DNA of 64,000 nucleotides from Mycolicibacterium chlorophenolicum (GCF_001044235.1 NZ_JYNL01000019.1:1658-65657), one strand, 5' to 3'. Counted from the stretch's first letter, positions 41,703-51,556 are shown. The notes: generated by a model not told the origin, from the sequence alone. Translations and numbers: made by a program.

Positions 41703-43027
41703 GTCGTCGTGTGATTCTTCGTCGTGATGGGTTCATGCGGTCAGTGCCGCGGGGATGTCCTCCTGTTCTGTGGGGGTGTCGTTAACGGCGCGTGATTTGC
41801 TCAGGACGTCGAGGCCGAGGTAACGCCGTGATTCGGCCCATTCGTCGTGTTGTTCGGCCAGCACAGCACCGACCAGACGGATCAGCGCGTCACGGTCGGG
41901 GAAGATACCGACGACGTCGGTGCGCCGGCGGATCTCCTTGTTGAGCCGCTCTTGGGGATTGTTGGACCAGATCTGGCGCCAGATCTGTTTGGGGAACGCG
42001 ATGAACGCCAGCAGGTCCGCCCGTGCCGCCTCGAGGTGTTCTGTGGTTTTGGGGAGCTTGTCGGCCAGAGCGTCGATGATCCGGTCGTATTGGGCGGCAA
42101 CCGATTCGGCGTCGGGTTGATCGAATACCGAATGCAGCAGCGTTTTGACCCAGGGCCAGGACGCCTTGGGTGTGACGGCCATCAGATTGGTCGTGTAGTG
42201 GGTGCGGCAGCGCTGCCAGGCCGCGCCGGGCAGCGTGGCGCCGATCGCGGCGACCAGTCCGGCGTGCGCGTCGCTGGTGACCAGTTTGACCCCCGACAGG
42301 CCGCGGGCGGTCAGCGACCGCAAGAACGTCAGCCAGCCGGCGCCGTCCTCGGCGGTGGTGACGTCGATGCCGAGGATCTCCCGATACCCGTCGGCGTTGA
42401 CTCCGACCGCGATCAGGGCGTGCACGTTGACCACCCGGCCCTGCTCGCGAACCTTAAGTACCAGGGCGTCGGCGGCCAGGAAGGTGTACGGGCCGGCATC
42501 GAGCGGGCGGGTGCGAAACGCCTCGACAGCGTCGTCGAGTTCCCTGGCCATCACCGACACCTGCGACTTGGACAGACTGGTGATGCCCAGTGTTTCGACG
42601 AGCTTGTCCATCCGCCGGGTGGACACCCCGAGCAGGTAGCAGGTGGCCACCACCGTGGTCAGGGCCCGCTCGGCGCGCTTGCGGCGTTCCAGCAGCCACT
42701 CCGGGAAGTACGAGCCGTGCCGCAGCTTCGGGATCGCTAAATCGAGACTGCCTGCGCGAGTGTCGAATTGGCGGTGCCGGTACCCGTTGCGGGAATTGGT
42801 GCGTTCGGTACTGCGCTCGCCGTAGCCGGCCCCGCACAGGGCGTCGGCCTCGGCACCCATCAGGGTGTGGATGAACGTGGCCAGCAGCTCACGCAAGACG
42901 TCAGGATGGCAGGTGGTGAGTCGTTCGGCGAGCACAGCGGGCAGGTCGATATTGTGGGCCGTGGTCATCGCGTTGATTCCTTTGCTCGAGTGACTTTGGA
43001 CGGTCCCTCGAAGAATCACGCGATGAC
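41703..43027 (-). mobile_element. IS256-family insertion sequence, apparently complete
   Basis: Terminal inverted repeats GTCGTCGTGTGATTCTTCG (41703-41721) and CGAAGAATCACGCGATGAC (43009-43027) match at 17 of 19 positions and enclose one transposase gene. It may extend some bases further on each side. It sits inside the split istA gene next to IS110. Confidence 0.82.
41733..42968 (-). CDS. IS256-family (mutator) transposase
   Basis: A 411-residue transposase of the IS256/mutator family in the IS1081-like mycobacterial branch. N-terminal LRELLATFIHTLMGAEADAL and GYGERSTERTNSRNGYRHR are followed by the DDE core: ADALVLKVREQGRV, VTSDAHAGLVAAI and the C-terminal NPQERLNKEIRRRTDVVGIF with the catalytic Glu. 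ATG 42968 follows AAAGGAATC. No frameshift or stop interrupts it, so the element could still be mobile. A long open frame on the opposite strand (41847-42740) is a shadow of this gene. Confidence 0.93.
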   Translation of the reverse strand: MTTAHNIDLPAVLAERLTTCHPDVLRELLATFIHTLMGAEADALCGAGYGERSTERTNSRNGYRHRQFDTRAGSLDLAIPKLRHGSYFPEWLLERRKRAERALTTVVATCYLLGVSTRRMDKLVETLGITSLSKSQVSVMARELDDAVEAFRTRPLDAGPYTFLAADALVLKVREQGRVVNVHALIAVGVNADGYREILGIDVTTAEDGAGWLTFLRSLTARGLSGVKLVTSDAHAGLVAAIGATLPGAAWQRCRTHYTTNLMAVTPKASWPWVKTLLHSVFDQPDAESVAAQYDRIIDALADKLPKTTEHLEAARADLLAFIAFPKQIWRQIWSNNPQERLNKEIRRRTDVVGIFPDRDALIRLVGAVLAEQHDEWAESRRYLGLDVLSKSRAVNDTPTEQEDIPAALTA

Positions 43028-44371
43028 CTTCACTCATTCGGCTACGACACGCCGGTACCCCTTATCAGGTCCGACTCGTACACCAACTTGTTGAATTCGG
43101 ACGGGGATGCGCCGCCTGCAGCGATGCTCCCTGTGGTGGTGACCGGTCTGGCTCGTCGTACACCTGTCGCCTTCGGGCTGACTCCGAGAGTGGCCTGCCG
43201 GCCGGCCACCACCAACAGCGTGGAGTGGCTGAAGAGAGGCTTGTTCGACCCGAAGTTGGTGTGCCCTCCTCGCAACCGAAATCCATTCGAGCAGAGGAAC
43301 AACGTGCCATCAACCCTGAACACGTCCACCCCGTCGGTAATGATCGCGATCGACCCGCACAAGCGGTCGTGGACCGCCGCGGCCGTTGATACCCGGCTGC
43401 AACCACTGGCAACAATCCGCGTCCCGGTCAGCCGAGACGGCTACCGAACGCTGCTGCGCTTCGCCCGGCGCTGGCCCGACACCGCGTGGGCGATAGAAGG
43501 CGCCAGCGGTCTCGGGGCTCCACTGACCGTTCGACTGCGTCAAGATGGCATCACCGTCCTCGACGTCCCGGCAAAGCTCGCGGCCAGAGTAAGGCTCCTC
43601 TCGAGAGGACACGGTCGAAAAAGCGATGAAGCCGATGCCGTTTCAGTGGGCGTCGCCGCTCATACCTCTAGTTCTCTGAACACGGCCGAGATCGACTCTG
43701 CAACAACGGCTTTACGCGCACTCGTCGAACACCGCGACGACCTGGTCAAGACCCGCACACAAACCATCAACAGGCTTCACACCGTTCTCACCCACCTCAT
43801 TCCCGGCGGCGCCAGCCGCGACCTGAACACCGCACGGGCCGCTGAGCTACTGCGCACCGTGCGCCCGCGAGACACCGCCGGCAAGACGCTACGCGCACTG
43901 GCTGCGGATCTGATCTCGGAACTGCGTGGACTCGACCGCAGAATCGACAAGGCCGTCCATGACATCGAGACTGCGGTGAAAATCTGCGGTACCACCCTGA
44001 CCGAGCTCCACGGCATCGGGGCGCTCACCGCCGCCAAGATCGTCTCCCGCGTCGGCTCGATCCACCGCTTCGACTCCCCTGCGGCGTTCGCCAGCTATAC
44101 CGGCACAGCCCCAATCGAAGTGTCGTCCGGAGACGTCGTCCGGCACCGGCTTTCGCGCGCCGGCGATCGTCAACTCAATTACTGCTTACACGTCATGGCC
44201 ATCACCCAGATCCGACGAGACACCCCCGGACGTACCTACTACCTGCGCAAACGCGCCAACGGCAAGAGTCACAGCGAAGCGATGCGATGCCTCAAAAGGC
44301 GACTTTCCGACAGCGTCTACCGACAATTACTCAACGACGCCAACACCACGACTTGACACAGAGAGGCGCCA
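43028..44371 (+). mobile_element. IS110-family insertion sequence
   Basis: An IS110-type element next to IS256. IS110 elements lack long terminal repeats; the left non-coding part (43028-43303) and short right part (44357-44371) flank the transposase gene. On the right it abuts the istA N-terminal remnant, giving the right boundary; the left boundary against IS256 is approximate. The left non-coding arm would be expected to encode the bridge RNA of this family. Confidence 0.72.
43304..44356 (+). CDS. IS110-family transposase (DEDD recombinase)
   Basis: A 350-residue IS110 transposase. The N-terminal RuvC-like DEDD domain has the first Asp in MIAIDPHKRSW, Glu in WAIEGASGLG and the Asp pair in KSDEADAVSV; the C-terminal transposase_20 domain has LHGIGALTAAKIVSRVG and FASYTGTAPIEVSSG with the catalytic Ser region. 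GTG 43304 follows GAGGAACAAC; the frame is open upstream to 43088 but that leader is not typical. Intact, hence possibly active. Confidence 0.9.
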   Translation: MPSTLNTSTPSVMIAIDPHKRSWTAAAVDTRLQPLATIRVPVSRDGYRTLLRFARRWPDTAWAIEGASGLGAPLTVRLRQDGITVLDVPAKLAARVRLLSRGHGRKSDEADAVSVGVAAHTSSSLNTAEIDSATTALRALVEHRDDLVKTRTQTINRLHTVLTHLIPGGASRDLNTARAAELLRTVRPRDTAGKTLRALAADLISELRGLDRRIDKAVHDIETAVKICGTTLTELHGIGALTAAKIVSRVGSIHRFDSPAAFASYTGTAPIEVSSGDVVRHRLSRAGDRQLNYCLHVMAITQIRRDTPGRTYYLRKRANGKSHSEAMRCLKRRLSDSVYRQLLNDANTTT

Positions 44372-44373
44372 CT

Positions 44374-44754
44374 CTGCTGGACGCAACCTCGCACTGCACC
44401 TGTTCGCCGGGCAGATGCACCAGCCGGTCACACGGATCAGCCGGGGCGTATTCCGGACGTATCCGGCGACATTCTCGGCCACTAGGAATGCCCGCCGGCT
44501 CAACCGACTCGCCGCGCGAGCACAGTGCCCGGCATCGTCGGGCACCGGCCTAGAAGAACCTGCAACGCCAGCTCGATCTGCGCCCACGCCGACGTCGTCG
44601 ACGGTGCGCGTGCATGGCGTGGCGGCGCCTCGGCGTTGATCGCCTTGGCCACGGCGTTGCGCGACAGCGACAACCTTCGCGCGATCGCAGCCTGCGACAG
44701 GTTCTCCGACCGACATAGCCGACGAGTCTCCGCCCGATCCTGCACAGTGATCAC
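44374..44754 (-). pseudogene. IS21-family istA transposase, N-terminal part
   Basis: Begins at ATG 44754 with an HTH (RAETRRLCRSENLSQAAIAR, LSLSRNAVAKAINAEAPPR) and continues to TMPGTVLARRVG; after a frameshift RIRPEYAPADPCDRLVHLPG and EQVQC follow, ending at the IS110 boundary. The next expected residues DLWFP are at the start of the fragment at 41687, so both are halves of one gene. The sequence CAGTGCGA is present at both break points. Upstream, near 44760-44785, GTGAGCACCCTTTTGAT-type text is likely the IS21 left end. Confidence 0.82.
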
Positions 44755-45183
44755 TCTCCATCAAAAGGGTGCTCACTTTTCGACCGGAGCCGACAAGACC
44801 GAGTCGAGCAGGCTGGCCCAGCACGGCCCAGCTGTGAGCTATAGGTATCGAATGCGCGGCGCTGCAGGAGATCATTGAGACAATCGGTTCTCGCAAGGCG
44901 TCTCGACCTGAAGTAGGGGCACTCGAAACCGTTTGCGCTCGACGAGCAGACGGTTCAACTCTCGCGCGGCTCATGTCACAAGTGTTGCAGCAGAGCCGCT
45001 TCGGCCAGTCAAATGCACGTAAGAGTGTCCGCGTCCACCCGGTGCCGACAAAACGCGTCCGCTCGCTTGCGCTGTTGTCGCCAGGGCAGGACAGCAGGTT
45101 TTGTATTGCTAAACGTCAGGCGCTGGTTTAGTCTCATTAAACCCGCGTGGACGAGGCGGGAACCACTGATCAAGGAGCACATG
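44755..45183. other. Upstream region of the glyoxylate-module aminotransferase
   Basis: About 430 bases including the probable IS21 end (to about 44790) and then non-coding DNA. The plus-strand frame reaching the aminotransferase start from 45013 is not typical coding sequence. The putative operator CTAAAC-N11-GTTTAG is listed separately. Confidence 0.5.
45109..45131. promoter_or_regulatory. Inverted repeat CTAAAC-N11-GTTTAG
   Basis: A perfect 6-bp inverted repeat separated by 11 bases, 50 bases upstream of the aminotransferase start, with a further TAAAC at 45139. The centre-to-centre spacing is about one and a half helical turns. It could be the site for the IclR regulator encoded downstream at 52245 or for another dimeric factor. 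Confidence 0.4.
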
Positions 45184-46461
45184 ATGACCGCCGCGCCTGC
45201 ATCAAACACCTACCCTTTGTGGCACCCATTCGCCGACATGCATGCTGTCAAACAGCAGCAGCTATCGATCGTCCGCGGAGACGACGTATGGGTCTGGGAC
45301 AGTGATGGCAATCGATACTTCGACGGGACGGCGAGTCTCTGGTACTCCAACGTGGGTCATGGTCGCTCTGAGATCGTCCAAGCGATCACCAAACAGCTGA
45401 AAGAGCTGGAGGCGTATCACTGTTTCGGTGACTTCGTCAACGAGCCCGCGTTGCGCTTGGCCGGTCAGCTCGCCGAGAGGGCGCCGATCCGTGGCGGAAA
45501 GGTTTTCTTCACCAGTGGTGGCGGCGACTCCATCGAGTCCGCTGCGAAGATCATCAGGGCCTACTTCGATGCGGTCGGCCAGCCGGAGCGCACCGTGTTG
45601 ATCCACCGGCAGCACAGCTATCACGGCACACATGGCTTTGGTACGGCTCTGGCTGGTATGCCGGCCAACAGATTTGGCGGTCCTTACATCCGAGATGTTG
45701 TCGAGGTCCCTGCCTTCGATGCTGCTGCTCTCGAAGAGACGATTCTTGAGGTCGGCGCAGATCGGACAGCTGCCTTTTTCTGTGAGCCAGTCATCGGCTC
45801 CGGCGGAGTGCTTGCACCGCCGCCTAATTACATCGCCGAGGCGCACGCGGTTTGCCGCCGGCATGGAGTCATATTCGTTGCCGACGGGGTGATCTGTGCC
45901 TTCGGGCGTCTGGGTACGTGGTTCGGGATTGAGCGTTTCGGAGTCGAACCCGATATTATAACGTTCGCGAAGGGCGTCACCAGCGGATATCAACCGTTGG
46001 GTGGTTTGATTGTAAGCCCCCGCATTGCCGCTCCCTTCTGGGATGAGCCCGGGCGGGTGCTCAGACATGGGCAGACTTACGCCGGTCACCCGGCGGCCTG
46101 CGCTGCCGGAATTGCCAACCTCGATATTTATGAGCGTGAGGGTCTCCTCGAGCGTTCGATGAAGATGGAAGGCGTTCTTGCTGAGGCACTCCAAACTGTT
46201 GTCGACCATCCGCTCGTGGATCACGCTAGGGCCGGAACAGGCTTCCTGGGGGCTCTCGAGCTCGATGCGGAGCTGCTTGCCGGCACGCCCGGGCTACCGG
46301 CGATGATTGCCCACGCCGTGCGTCGTCACGGCGCACTCATCCGGCCGATGATCAGCGCCCTCGGCTTTTCCCCTCCGCTGACCGCCACGGAACAGCAGTT
46401 AGATTTTGTTGTCGAGGGCGTAAGGGCCGGCCTCGATGAGGTCAACGCCGCCTTGCACTAG
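45184..46461 (+). CDS. Class III (omega-type) aminotransferase
   Basis: A 425-residue PLP aminotransferase of class III. Landmarks: DVWVWDSDGNRYFDGTASLW (N-terminal), FFTSGGGDSIESAAKIIRAY, the PLP-phosphate area FVADGVICAFGRLGTWFG, and the Schiff-base Lys in ITFAKGVTSGYQPLGG. Two adjacent ATGs (45181, 45184) follow AAGGAG. Related enzymes use beta-alanine, taurine, polyamines or other omega-amines with pyruvate or glyoxylate. Standing first in the glyoxylate cluster, it may use glyoxylate as acceptor (giving glycine) or generate a semialdehyde from an aminoacid intermediate of amine breakdown. Exact substrate unknown. Confidence 0.9.
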   Translation: MTAAPASNTYPLWHPFADMHAVKQQQLSIVRGDDVWVWDSDGNRYFDGTASLWYSNVGHGRSEIVQAITKQLKELEAYHCFGDFVNEPALRLAGQLAERAPIRGGKVFFTSGGGDSIESAAKIIRAYFDAVGQPERTVLIHRQHSYHGTHGFGTALAGMPANRFGGPYIRDVVEVPAFDAAALEETILEVGADRTAAFFCEPVIGSGGVLAPPPNYIAEAHAVCRRHGVIFVADGVICAFGRLGTWFGIERFGVEPDIITFAKGVTSGYQPLGGLIVSPRIAAPFWDEPGRVLRHGQTYAGHPAACAAGIANLDIYEREGLLERSMKMEGVLAEALQTVVDHPLVDHARAGTGFLGALELDAELLAGTPGLPAMIAHAVRRHGALIRPMISALGFSPPLTATEQQLDFVVEGVRAGLDEVNAALH

Positions 46462-46654
46462 ACGGTATGGAGGCGACTCGAGGCCGAAGGCCTCGGGCTG
46501 CGATCGGACTGGATCGATTGCTGAAACGAGAATTCCGCAATACGGAATCACTGCGTTTGGGCGGTGTGTGCGGACAATGCTCGATTTCAGCCCGTGATCG
46601 GCGCAGGGCACTAGGCGTAAGTCCATACACATACGCTTCATTCGAGAGGAACTC

Positions 46655-47485
46655 ATGACTCGCATTGCATACACCGTCAACTGCTCCATCCTGTTGACCG
46701 ACATCCCGATACTGGACCGCCCCCAAGCAGCGCGCGACGCCGGTTTTGATGCGGTCGAGTTCTGGTGGCCCTTTCCGACGGCGTTGCCCAGTGATGCCCA
46801 GGTCGACGCGTTCATCAGAGCAATCACAAACGCTGGTGTGCAGTTGACTGGACTGAACTTTGCGGCGGGCGACATGCCCGCCGGTGAACGAGGCATTTTG
46901 TCCGACCCCGGCCGTATCGGTGAATTCCGCGCCAACGTGGATATCGCTGTCGATATCGCCCGAACTCTTGGCACCAAGGCCTTCAATGCGCTCTACGGCA
47001 ACAGAATTGAGGGACTATCGATCGAGGAGCAGGATGCCGTGGCAACCGACAACCTCGGAGTGGCGGCGGCCGCGGCCGATGAGATCGGTGCGGTGGTTCT
47101 CATCGAGCCGGTAAGCGGGGCGGCCGCCTATCCGCTGAAGACGGCTCGCGACGCTGTCACAGTGATCGACCGCGTGCAGCAGAAACACAAAGCGAACAAC
47201 CTCCGTCTGTTGGCCGACCTGTATCACCTGCACGTCAACGGCGACGATGTTGCTGATGCCCTCGAGGTCTATGCCGAGCGAATCGGCCACGTTCAGATCG
47301 CTGATGCCCCCGGCCGCGGTGAGCCCGGTACCGGAAACCTCGATCTAGCTTCATATCTCGATCGGTTGACTGATTTCGGTTATGAAGGCTACGTCGGCCT
47401 GGAATACAAGGCCACGCGACCGGACCCCTTCTATTGGCTAAACGAATCGGTCCGAGCATCCACGGGCCGCCCCATCACACGTTGA
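46655..47485 (+). CDS. hyi: Hydroxypyruvate isomerase
   Basis: A 276-residue TIM-barrel protein of the AP-endonuclease 2/xylose-isomerase-like family. RIAYTVNCSILLTDIPILDR at the start and GFDAVEFWWPFP are typical of Hyi; metal-binding acidic residues occur in VVLIEPVSG and LLADLYHLHVNGDD; GRGEPGTGNLDL and GYVGLEYK finish the barrel. It interconverts tartronate semialdehyde and hydroxypyruvate in the glyoxylate-to-glycerate route. Start ATG has a GAGAGGA site. It is followed by the reductase, carboligase and kinase genes in one direction with gaps of about 30 bases, so one operon. Confidence 0.92.
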   Translation: MTRIAYTVNCSILLTDIPILDRPQAARDAGFDAVEFWWPFPTALPSDAQVDAFIRAITNAGVQLTGLNFAAGDMPAGERGILSDPGRIGEFRANVDIAVDIARTLGTKAFNALYGNRIEGLSIEEQDAVATDNLGVAAAAADEIGAVVLIEPVSGAAAYPLKTARDAVTVIDRVQQKHKANNLRLLADLYHLHVNGDDVADALEVYAERIGHVQIADAPGRGEPGTGNLDLASYLDRLTDFGYEGYVGLEYKATRPDPFYWLNESVRASTGRPITR

Positions 47486-47514
47486 CACCTCAGCGACGAT
47501 AAGGAAACACGTTA

Positions 47515-48399
47515 ATGAGCACCATCGCCTTTATAGGACTCGGAATCATGGGCAGTCCGATGGCCGTCAACCTCGCCAAGGCCGGCCACCAAGTCATCGG
47601 CTATAACCGGTCACCGAAGCGAACAGCGCCACTTGTCGAGGCGGGCGGCTCACCAGCCGAATCCATCTCCGCCGCAGTCAAAGACGCTGATGTGATTGCT
47701 GTCATGGTGCCGGATTCTCCCGATGTTGAGGAGGTATTGGTCGGCGAAGGCGGAGTCTTCGACAACGCGCGGGACGACGCCCTGATCATCGACTTCTCTA
47801 GCATTCGGCCTGATGTGTCGGCTGCCCTCGCAAAAGAAGCGAAGCGACGCGGTTTTCGTATCATCGACGCTCCCGTGTCCGGCGGTGAGACGGGCGCAAT
47901 CAACGCATCTCTGTCGATCATGGTCGGCGGTGACGTCGCCGATTTCGATTCGGCGAAACCCATCCTCGATGCAGTTGGCAAGACTGTTGTGCACGTAGGT
48001 TCCAATGGGTCAGGCCAAACCGTTAAAGCCGCGAACCAGCTGATCGTTGCCGGCAACATTCAGCTGCTCGCCGAAGCGCTCGTCTTCCTCGAAGCGTACA
48101 GAGTAGACACGGATGCCGCCATCAAGGTGCTCGGCGGAGGCCTAGCCGGATCTACGGTATTGAATCAGAAGGCGCAGATGATGCTGGACCGCCAGTTCAA
48201 TCCGGGATTCCGAATTGACCTACATCACAAAGATCTCGGTATTTTCACCAGCGCATCTCGAGAAGTTGGAGTCGTCACGCCGCTCGGTGCTGCCCTTGCT
48301 CAGCTGATGGCATCGGTGCGCGAGAACGGTGATGGCGGCCTCGACCACTCAGCACTCCTGCGCGGGGTGGAGCGGATGTCCGGCCGTAGTCCGCGATAA
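47515..48399 (+). CDS. glxR: Tartronate semialdehyde reductase (2-hydroxy-3-oxopropionate reductase)
   Basis: A 294-residue beta-hydroxyacid dehydrogenase. NAD-binding motif IAFIGLGIMGSPMAVNLAKA at residues 4-23; substrate loop DAPVSGGETGAINASL; catalytic Lys in GSGQTVKAANQLIV. It reduces tartronate semialdehyde from glyoxylate carboligase to D-glycerate. Placed between hyi and gcl, which fixes the role better than sequence alone; other members of the family reduce 3-hydroxyisobutyrate. Start ATG follows AAGGAAACACGTTA. Confidence 0.9.
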   Translation: MSTIAFIGLGIMGSPMAVNLAKAGHQVIGYNRSPKRTAPLVEAGGSPAESISAAVKDADVIAVMVPDSPDVEEVLVGEGGVFDNARDDALIIDFSSIRPDVSAALAKEAKRRGFRIIDAPVSGGETGAINASLSIMVGGDVADFDSAKPILDAVGKTVVHVGSNGSGQTVKAANQLIVAGNIQLLAEALVFLEAYRVDTDAAIKVLGGGLAGSTVLNQKAQMMLDRQFNPGFRIDLHHKDLGIFTSASREVGVVTPLGAALAQLMASVRENGDGGLDHSALLRGVERMSGRSPR

Positions 48400-48432
48400 C
48401 TCTCACAATCGACGAAGTGAAGGAGAATTACC

Positions 48433-50223
48433 ATGCCACGCATGCGTACCGTAGACGCAGCCGTGCGGGTACTCGAGATCGAGGGCGCGACACAGGCATT
48501 CGGCTTGCCTGGAGCCGCGATCAACCCATTCTACTCGGCAATGCGAGCGCATGCTGGTATCAGACACGTGCTGGCACGCCACGTTGAGGCGGCCAGCCAC
48601 ATGGCTGAGGGATACACCCGTGCCAGAGCGGGCAATATCGGGATCTGCATCGGCACATCTGGCCCGGCTGGAACGGACATGATTACGGGTCTGTATTCGG
48701 CTATGGCAGATTCAATTCCAATTCTCGCTATCACAGGGCAGGCTCCCGTCGCGCGCCTTCATAAGGAGGACTTTCAAGCCGTCGACATCGCTGCGATCGC
48801 GGCGCCGGTCACCAAGATGGCCATGACGGTCCTCGAGCCTGGCCAGGTGCCAGGGGCCTTCGCGCAGGCGTTCCACCTGATGCGCTCAGGCCGTCCGGGG
48901 CCGGTGCTGATCGACCTCCCGATCGACGTCCAACTGGCCGAGATCGACTTCGACCCAGACACCTATCAACCTCTCCCGGTCTATAAGCCGTCGGCCAGCC
49001 GCGCACAGGCCGAGAAGGTACTGGATATGTTGTCTGCCGCACAACGTCCCCTGATCGTTGCTGGCGGAGGAATTGTCAACGCCGATGCGGCCCACCTACT
49101 GGTGCAGCTGGCCGAACTACTCGATGTGCCCGTGGTGCCGACTCTGATGGGTTGGGGCACGATTCCCGACGACCATCACCTGATGGCGGGAATGGTGGGC
49201 CTGCAGACGGCGCACCGCTACGGCAACGCAACAATGCTGGCCGCCGATTTCGTACTTGGCATCGGCAACCGGTGGGCTAACCGCCACACCGGTGGTTTGG
49301 ACACCTACACAAAGGGGCGCACCTTCGTCCATATCGACATCGAACCGACGCAGATCGGTCGCGTGTTCACTCCCGACTACGGTATTGTCTCGGACGCCAA
49401 GGCTGCTCTAGAACAGCTGGTTGCGGTGGCTAGCGAGCGTAGCGCCGCGGGGGGCTTGCCCGACCGCTCCGACTGGGTGCAGGAATGTCTTCACCGCCGA
49501 CGCACTATGCACCGCAAGACCGACTTCGACGACGTGCCCATCAAACCTCAGCGGGTGTACCAAGAGATGAACCGGGCGTTCGGCCGAAACACCCGATATG
49601 TCTCAGCAATCGGGCTGTCCCAGATCGCGGGAGGGCAATTCTTACACGTCTACAAGGACCGGAATTGGATCAACTGTGGGCAGGCAGGTCCTCTGGGCTG
49701 GACCTTGCCAGCAGCGCTCGGCGTCGTCGTCGCCGATCCGACCGCGACCGTGGTTGGTCTGTCCGGTGACTACGACTTTCAGTTCCTCATCGAGGAACTT
49801 GCAGTGGGCGCACAGTTCAACTTGCCCTATGTTCATGTGGTGGTGAATAACTCCTACCTGGGATTGATCCGGCAAGCCCAAAGGCAGTTCGACATGAACT
49901 ATCACGTCTCGCTCGGCTTCGACAACATCAACGCCGAGGAGGGGTCGCCCGAGGACCATCCCAAGGGTTACGGCGTCGATCACCTACGTGTAGCAGAAGG
50001 GTTCGGTTGCAAGGGAATTCGTGTCACCGACCCGGATGATATCGCCGACGCTCTGCTGCGGGCCGAGGTTTTGGCCAAGGAGCACAAAGTTCCGGTCGTG
50101 GTGGAGATAATCCTCGAGCGGATCACAAATATTGCGATGGGCACCGAACTCGACAACGTCAATGAGTTCGAACCGCTCTCCGAAAGTGAGGGGTTCTTAT
50201 TGGCTGCAGGCCTTAGCGACTAG
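48433..50223 (+). CDS. gcl: Glyoxylate carboligase
   Basis: A 596-residue thiamine-diphosphate enzyme. It condenses two glyoxylate to tartronate semialdehyde and CO2. At the place of the universal catalytic Glu it has Val51 ([16 protein letters not shown]), the known hallmark of glyoxylate carboligase. The ThDP/Mg motif is [16 protein letters not shown] ending VVNNSYLG. Length is normal for Gcl. It has a strong GAAGGAG site and sits in the operon hyi-glxR-gcl-kinase. With GlcDEF supplying glyoxylate from glycolate it closes a C2 assimilation route. Confidence 0.95.
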   Translation: MPRMRTVDAAVRVLEIEGATQAFGLPGAAINPFYSAMRAHAGIRHVLARHVEAASHMAEGYTRARAGNIGICIGTSGPAGTDMITGLYSAMADSIPILAITGQAPVARLHKEDFQAVDIAAIAAPVTKMAMTVLEPGQVPGAFAQAFHLMRSGRPGPVLIDLPIDVQLAEIDFDPDTYQPLPVYKPSASRAQAEKVLDMLSAAQRPLIVAGGGIVNADAAHLLVQLAELLDVPVVPTLMGWGTIPDDHHLMAGMVGLQTAHRYGNATMLAADFVLGIGNRWANRHTGGLDTYTKGRTFVHIDIEPTQIGRVFTPDYGIVSDAKAALEQLVAVASERSAAGGLPDRSDWVQECLHRRRTMHRKTDFDDVPIKPQRVYQEMNRAFGRNTRYVSAIGLSQIAGGQFLHVYKDRNWINCGQAGPLGWTLPAALGVVVADPTATVVGLSGDYDFQFLIEELAVGAQFNLPYVHVVVNNSYLGLIRQAQRQFDMNYHVSLGFDNINAEEGSPEDHPKGYGVDHLRVAEGFGCKGIRVTDPDDIADALLRAEVLAKEHKVPVVVEIILERITNIAMGTELDNVNEFEPLSESEGFLLAAGLSD

Positions 50224-50251
50224 GCAATCCAGGCCAGTAAAGGAGGCTGGA

Positions 50252-51391
50252 ATGGCCGCGCACATCGTGGTCGCACCAGACAAGTTCAAGGGTTCGCTCT
50301 CGGCCGCCGAAGCTGCCAGTGCAATTGCGCAAGGGCTGCGGCGTCGCAATCCGACGCTGAAGACAGTCGAATGTCCCATCGCAGACGGTGGAGAAGGCAC
50401 CTTATCGGCGGCCCTGGCAGCTGGCTTTCAAGCCGTCGAGGTGAACGCGCCGGGGCCCGTCGGCGATGTCGTACGAACCGCTTACGCTCGCCGGGGCGAC
50501 ACCGCAGTCGTCGAAATGGCCGATGTGTCGGGTCTGGGCCGATTGGTCGGCAATGTCGGAGAACCTCTGCGTGCATCCAGCCGTGGTCTTGGGGTGGTAG
50601 TTAGCCACGCCCTGGACGACGGCTGCTCAGACATCGTAATTGGCATCGGCGGCAGCGCGTGCACCGACGGTGGCGCCGGGTTCCTGTGCGCACTCGGCGC
50701 CGAGCTCATCGATAAGGCGGGCACCACTGTACCCGACGGAGGTGGCGCGCTCGCCTCCGCGTCCGCGCTCGACCTCACCAACCTGCACCCCGGCCTAGCT
50801 GATGCAGCCCTGTTGATCGCCTCTGACGTCGACAACCCGCTATGCGGTCCCCATGGCGCCGCCGCGATCTACGGGCCCCAAAAGGGCGCGCGACCAGACC
50901 AGGTGGTCGAACTTGACGCCGGATTGTCACATTGGGCAGATCTGGTTGCGCAGACGACGGGCCGCGACCTTCGAAATGTACCCGGCGCCGGCGCCGCCGG
51001 CGGCGTGGGGTTCGCCGCGATCGCGGTAGTAGGGGCCGAGATTCGCCCCGGCGTGGATGTCATCCTCGACATGGTCGGGTTGCACAACAACCTCGACGGG
51101 GCGATCGCCCTCGTTACTGGAGAGGGTTGTCTAGACGGCCAGTCGTTACGGGGTAAGGCCCCAATAGGTGTCGGAATGGAAGCTCTCGCCAGCGGGGTGC
51201 CAGCGTTCGCGATCGTCGGGATTTCGATGTTGACCGCATGTGAGGTCAACGAATCTCCCTTCGCTGCAGTCTATTCCCTCCACGACTACGAACCAGACGC
51301 CGAGCGATCCATGGTGCACGCACGAGACTTGCTCGGCATCGCCGCCGTCGATCTGCTTGAGAACCATCTGCATCCGCTCCCCCGACGCTAA
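50252..51391 (+). CDS. Glycerate kinase
   Basis: A 379-residue GarK/GlxK-type (class II-like) glycerate kinase. It begins IVVAPDKFKGSLSAAEAASA, followed by CPIADGGEGTL, VVSHALDDGCSDIVIGIGGS and ACTDGGAGFL, and NVPGAGAAGGVGFA. These are the family's conserved glycine-rich and substrate-binding segments. It phosphorylates D-glycerate from GlxR to feed glycolysis. ATG 50252 has AGGAGGCTGGA upstream. Last gene of the operon; its 3' side runs into insertion-sequence remnants. Confidence 0.92.
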   Translation: MAAHIVVAPDKFKGSLSAAEAASAIAQGLRRRNPTLKTVECPIADGGEGTLSAALAAGFQAVEVNAPGPVGDVVRTAYARRGDTAVVEMADVSGLGRLVGNVGEPLRASSRGLGVVVSHALDDGCSDIVIGIGGSACTDGGAGFLCALGAELIDKAGTTVPDGGGALASASALDLTNLHPGLADAALLIASDVDNPLCGPHGAAAIYGPQKGARPDQVVELDAGLSHWADLVAQTTGRDLRNVPGAGAAGGVGFAAIAVVGAEIRPGVDVILDMVGLHNNLDGAIALVTGEGCLDGQSLRGKAPIGVGMEALASGVPAFAIVGISMLTACEVNESPFAAVYSLHDYEPDAERSMVHARDLLGIAAVDLLENHLHPLPRR

Positions 51392-51556
51392 GTCCGGGAG
51401 GTATTGTGCGGATCGCCTGCTCGTGGAGACGTCGTCCGAGGACCCCGTTACACGCGTTATCATGCACATATCGAGGTTGACGGTCTGAATTGAACTGGGT
51501 CCACGGTCTTTCGGGGACGCTGCACACATCCACAAGAGTGCGGTGAGATTCGAACA

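Noticed and set aside
41847..42740. 297-codon open frame opposite the IS256 transposase
   Set aside because: Gly/Arg/Val-rich translation with no motif; exactly antisense to a well-supported transposase, a common effect of high GC at third positions.
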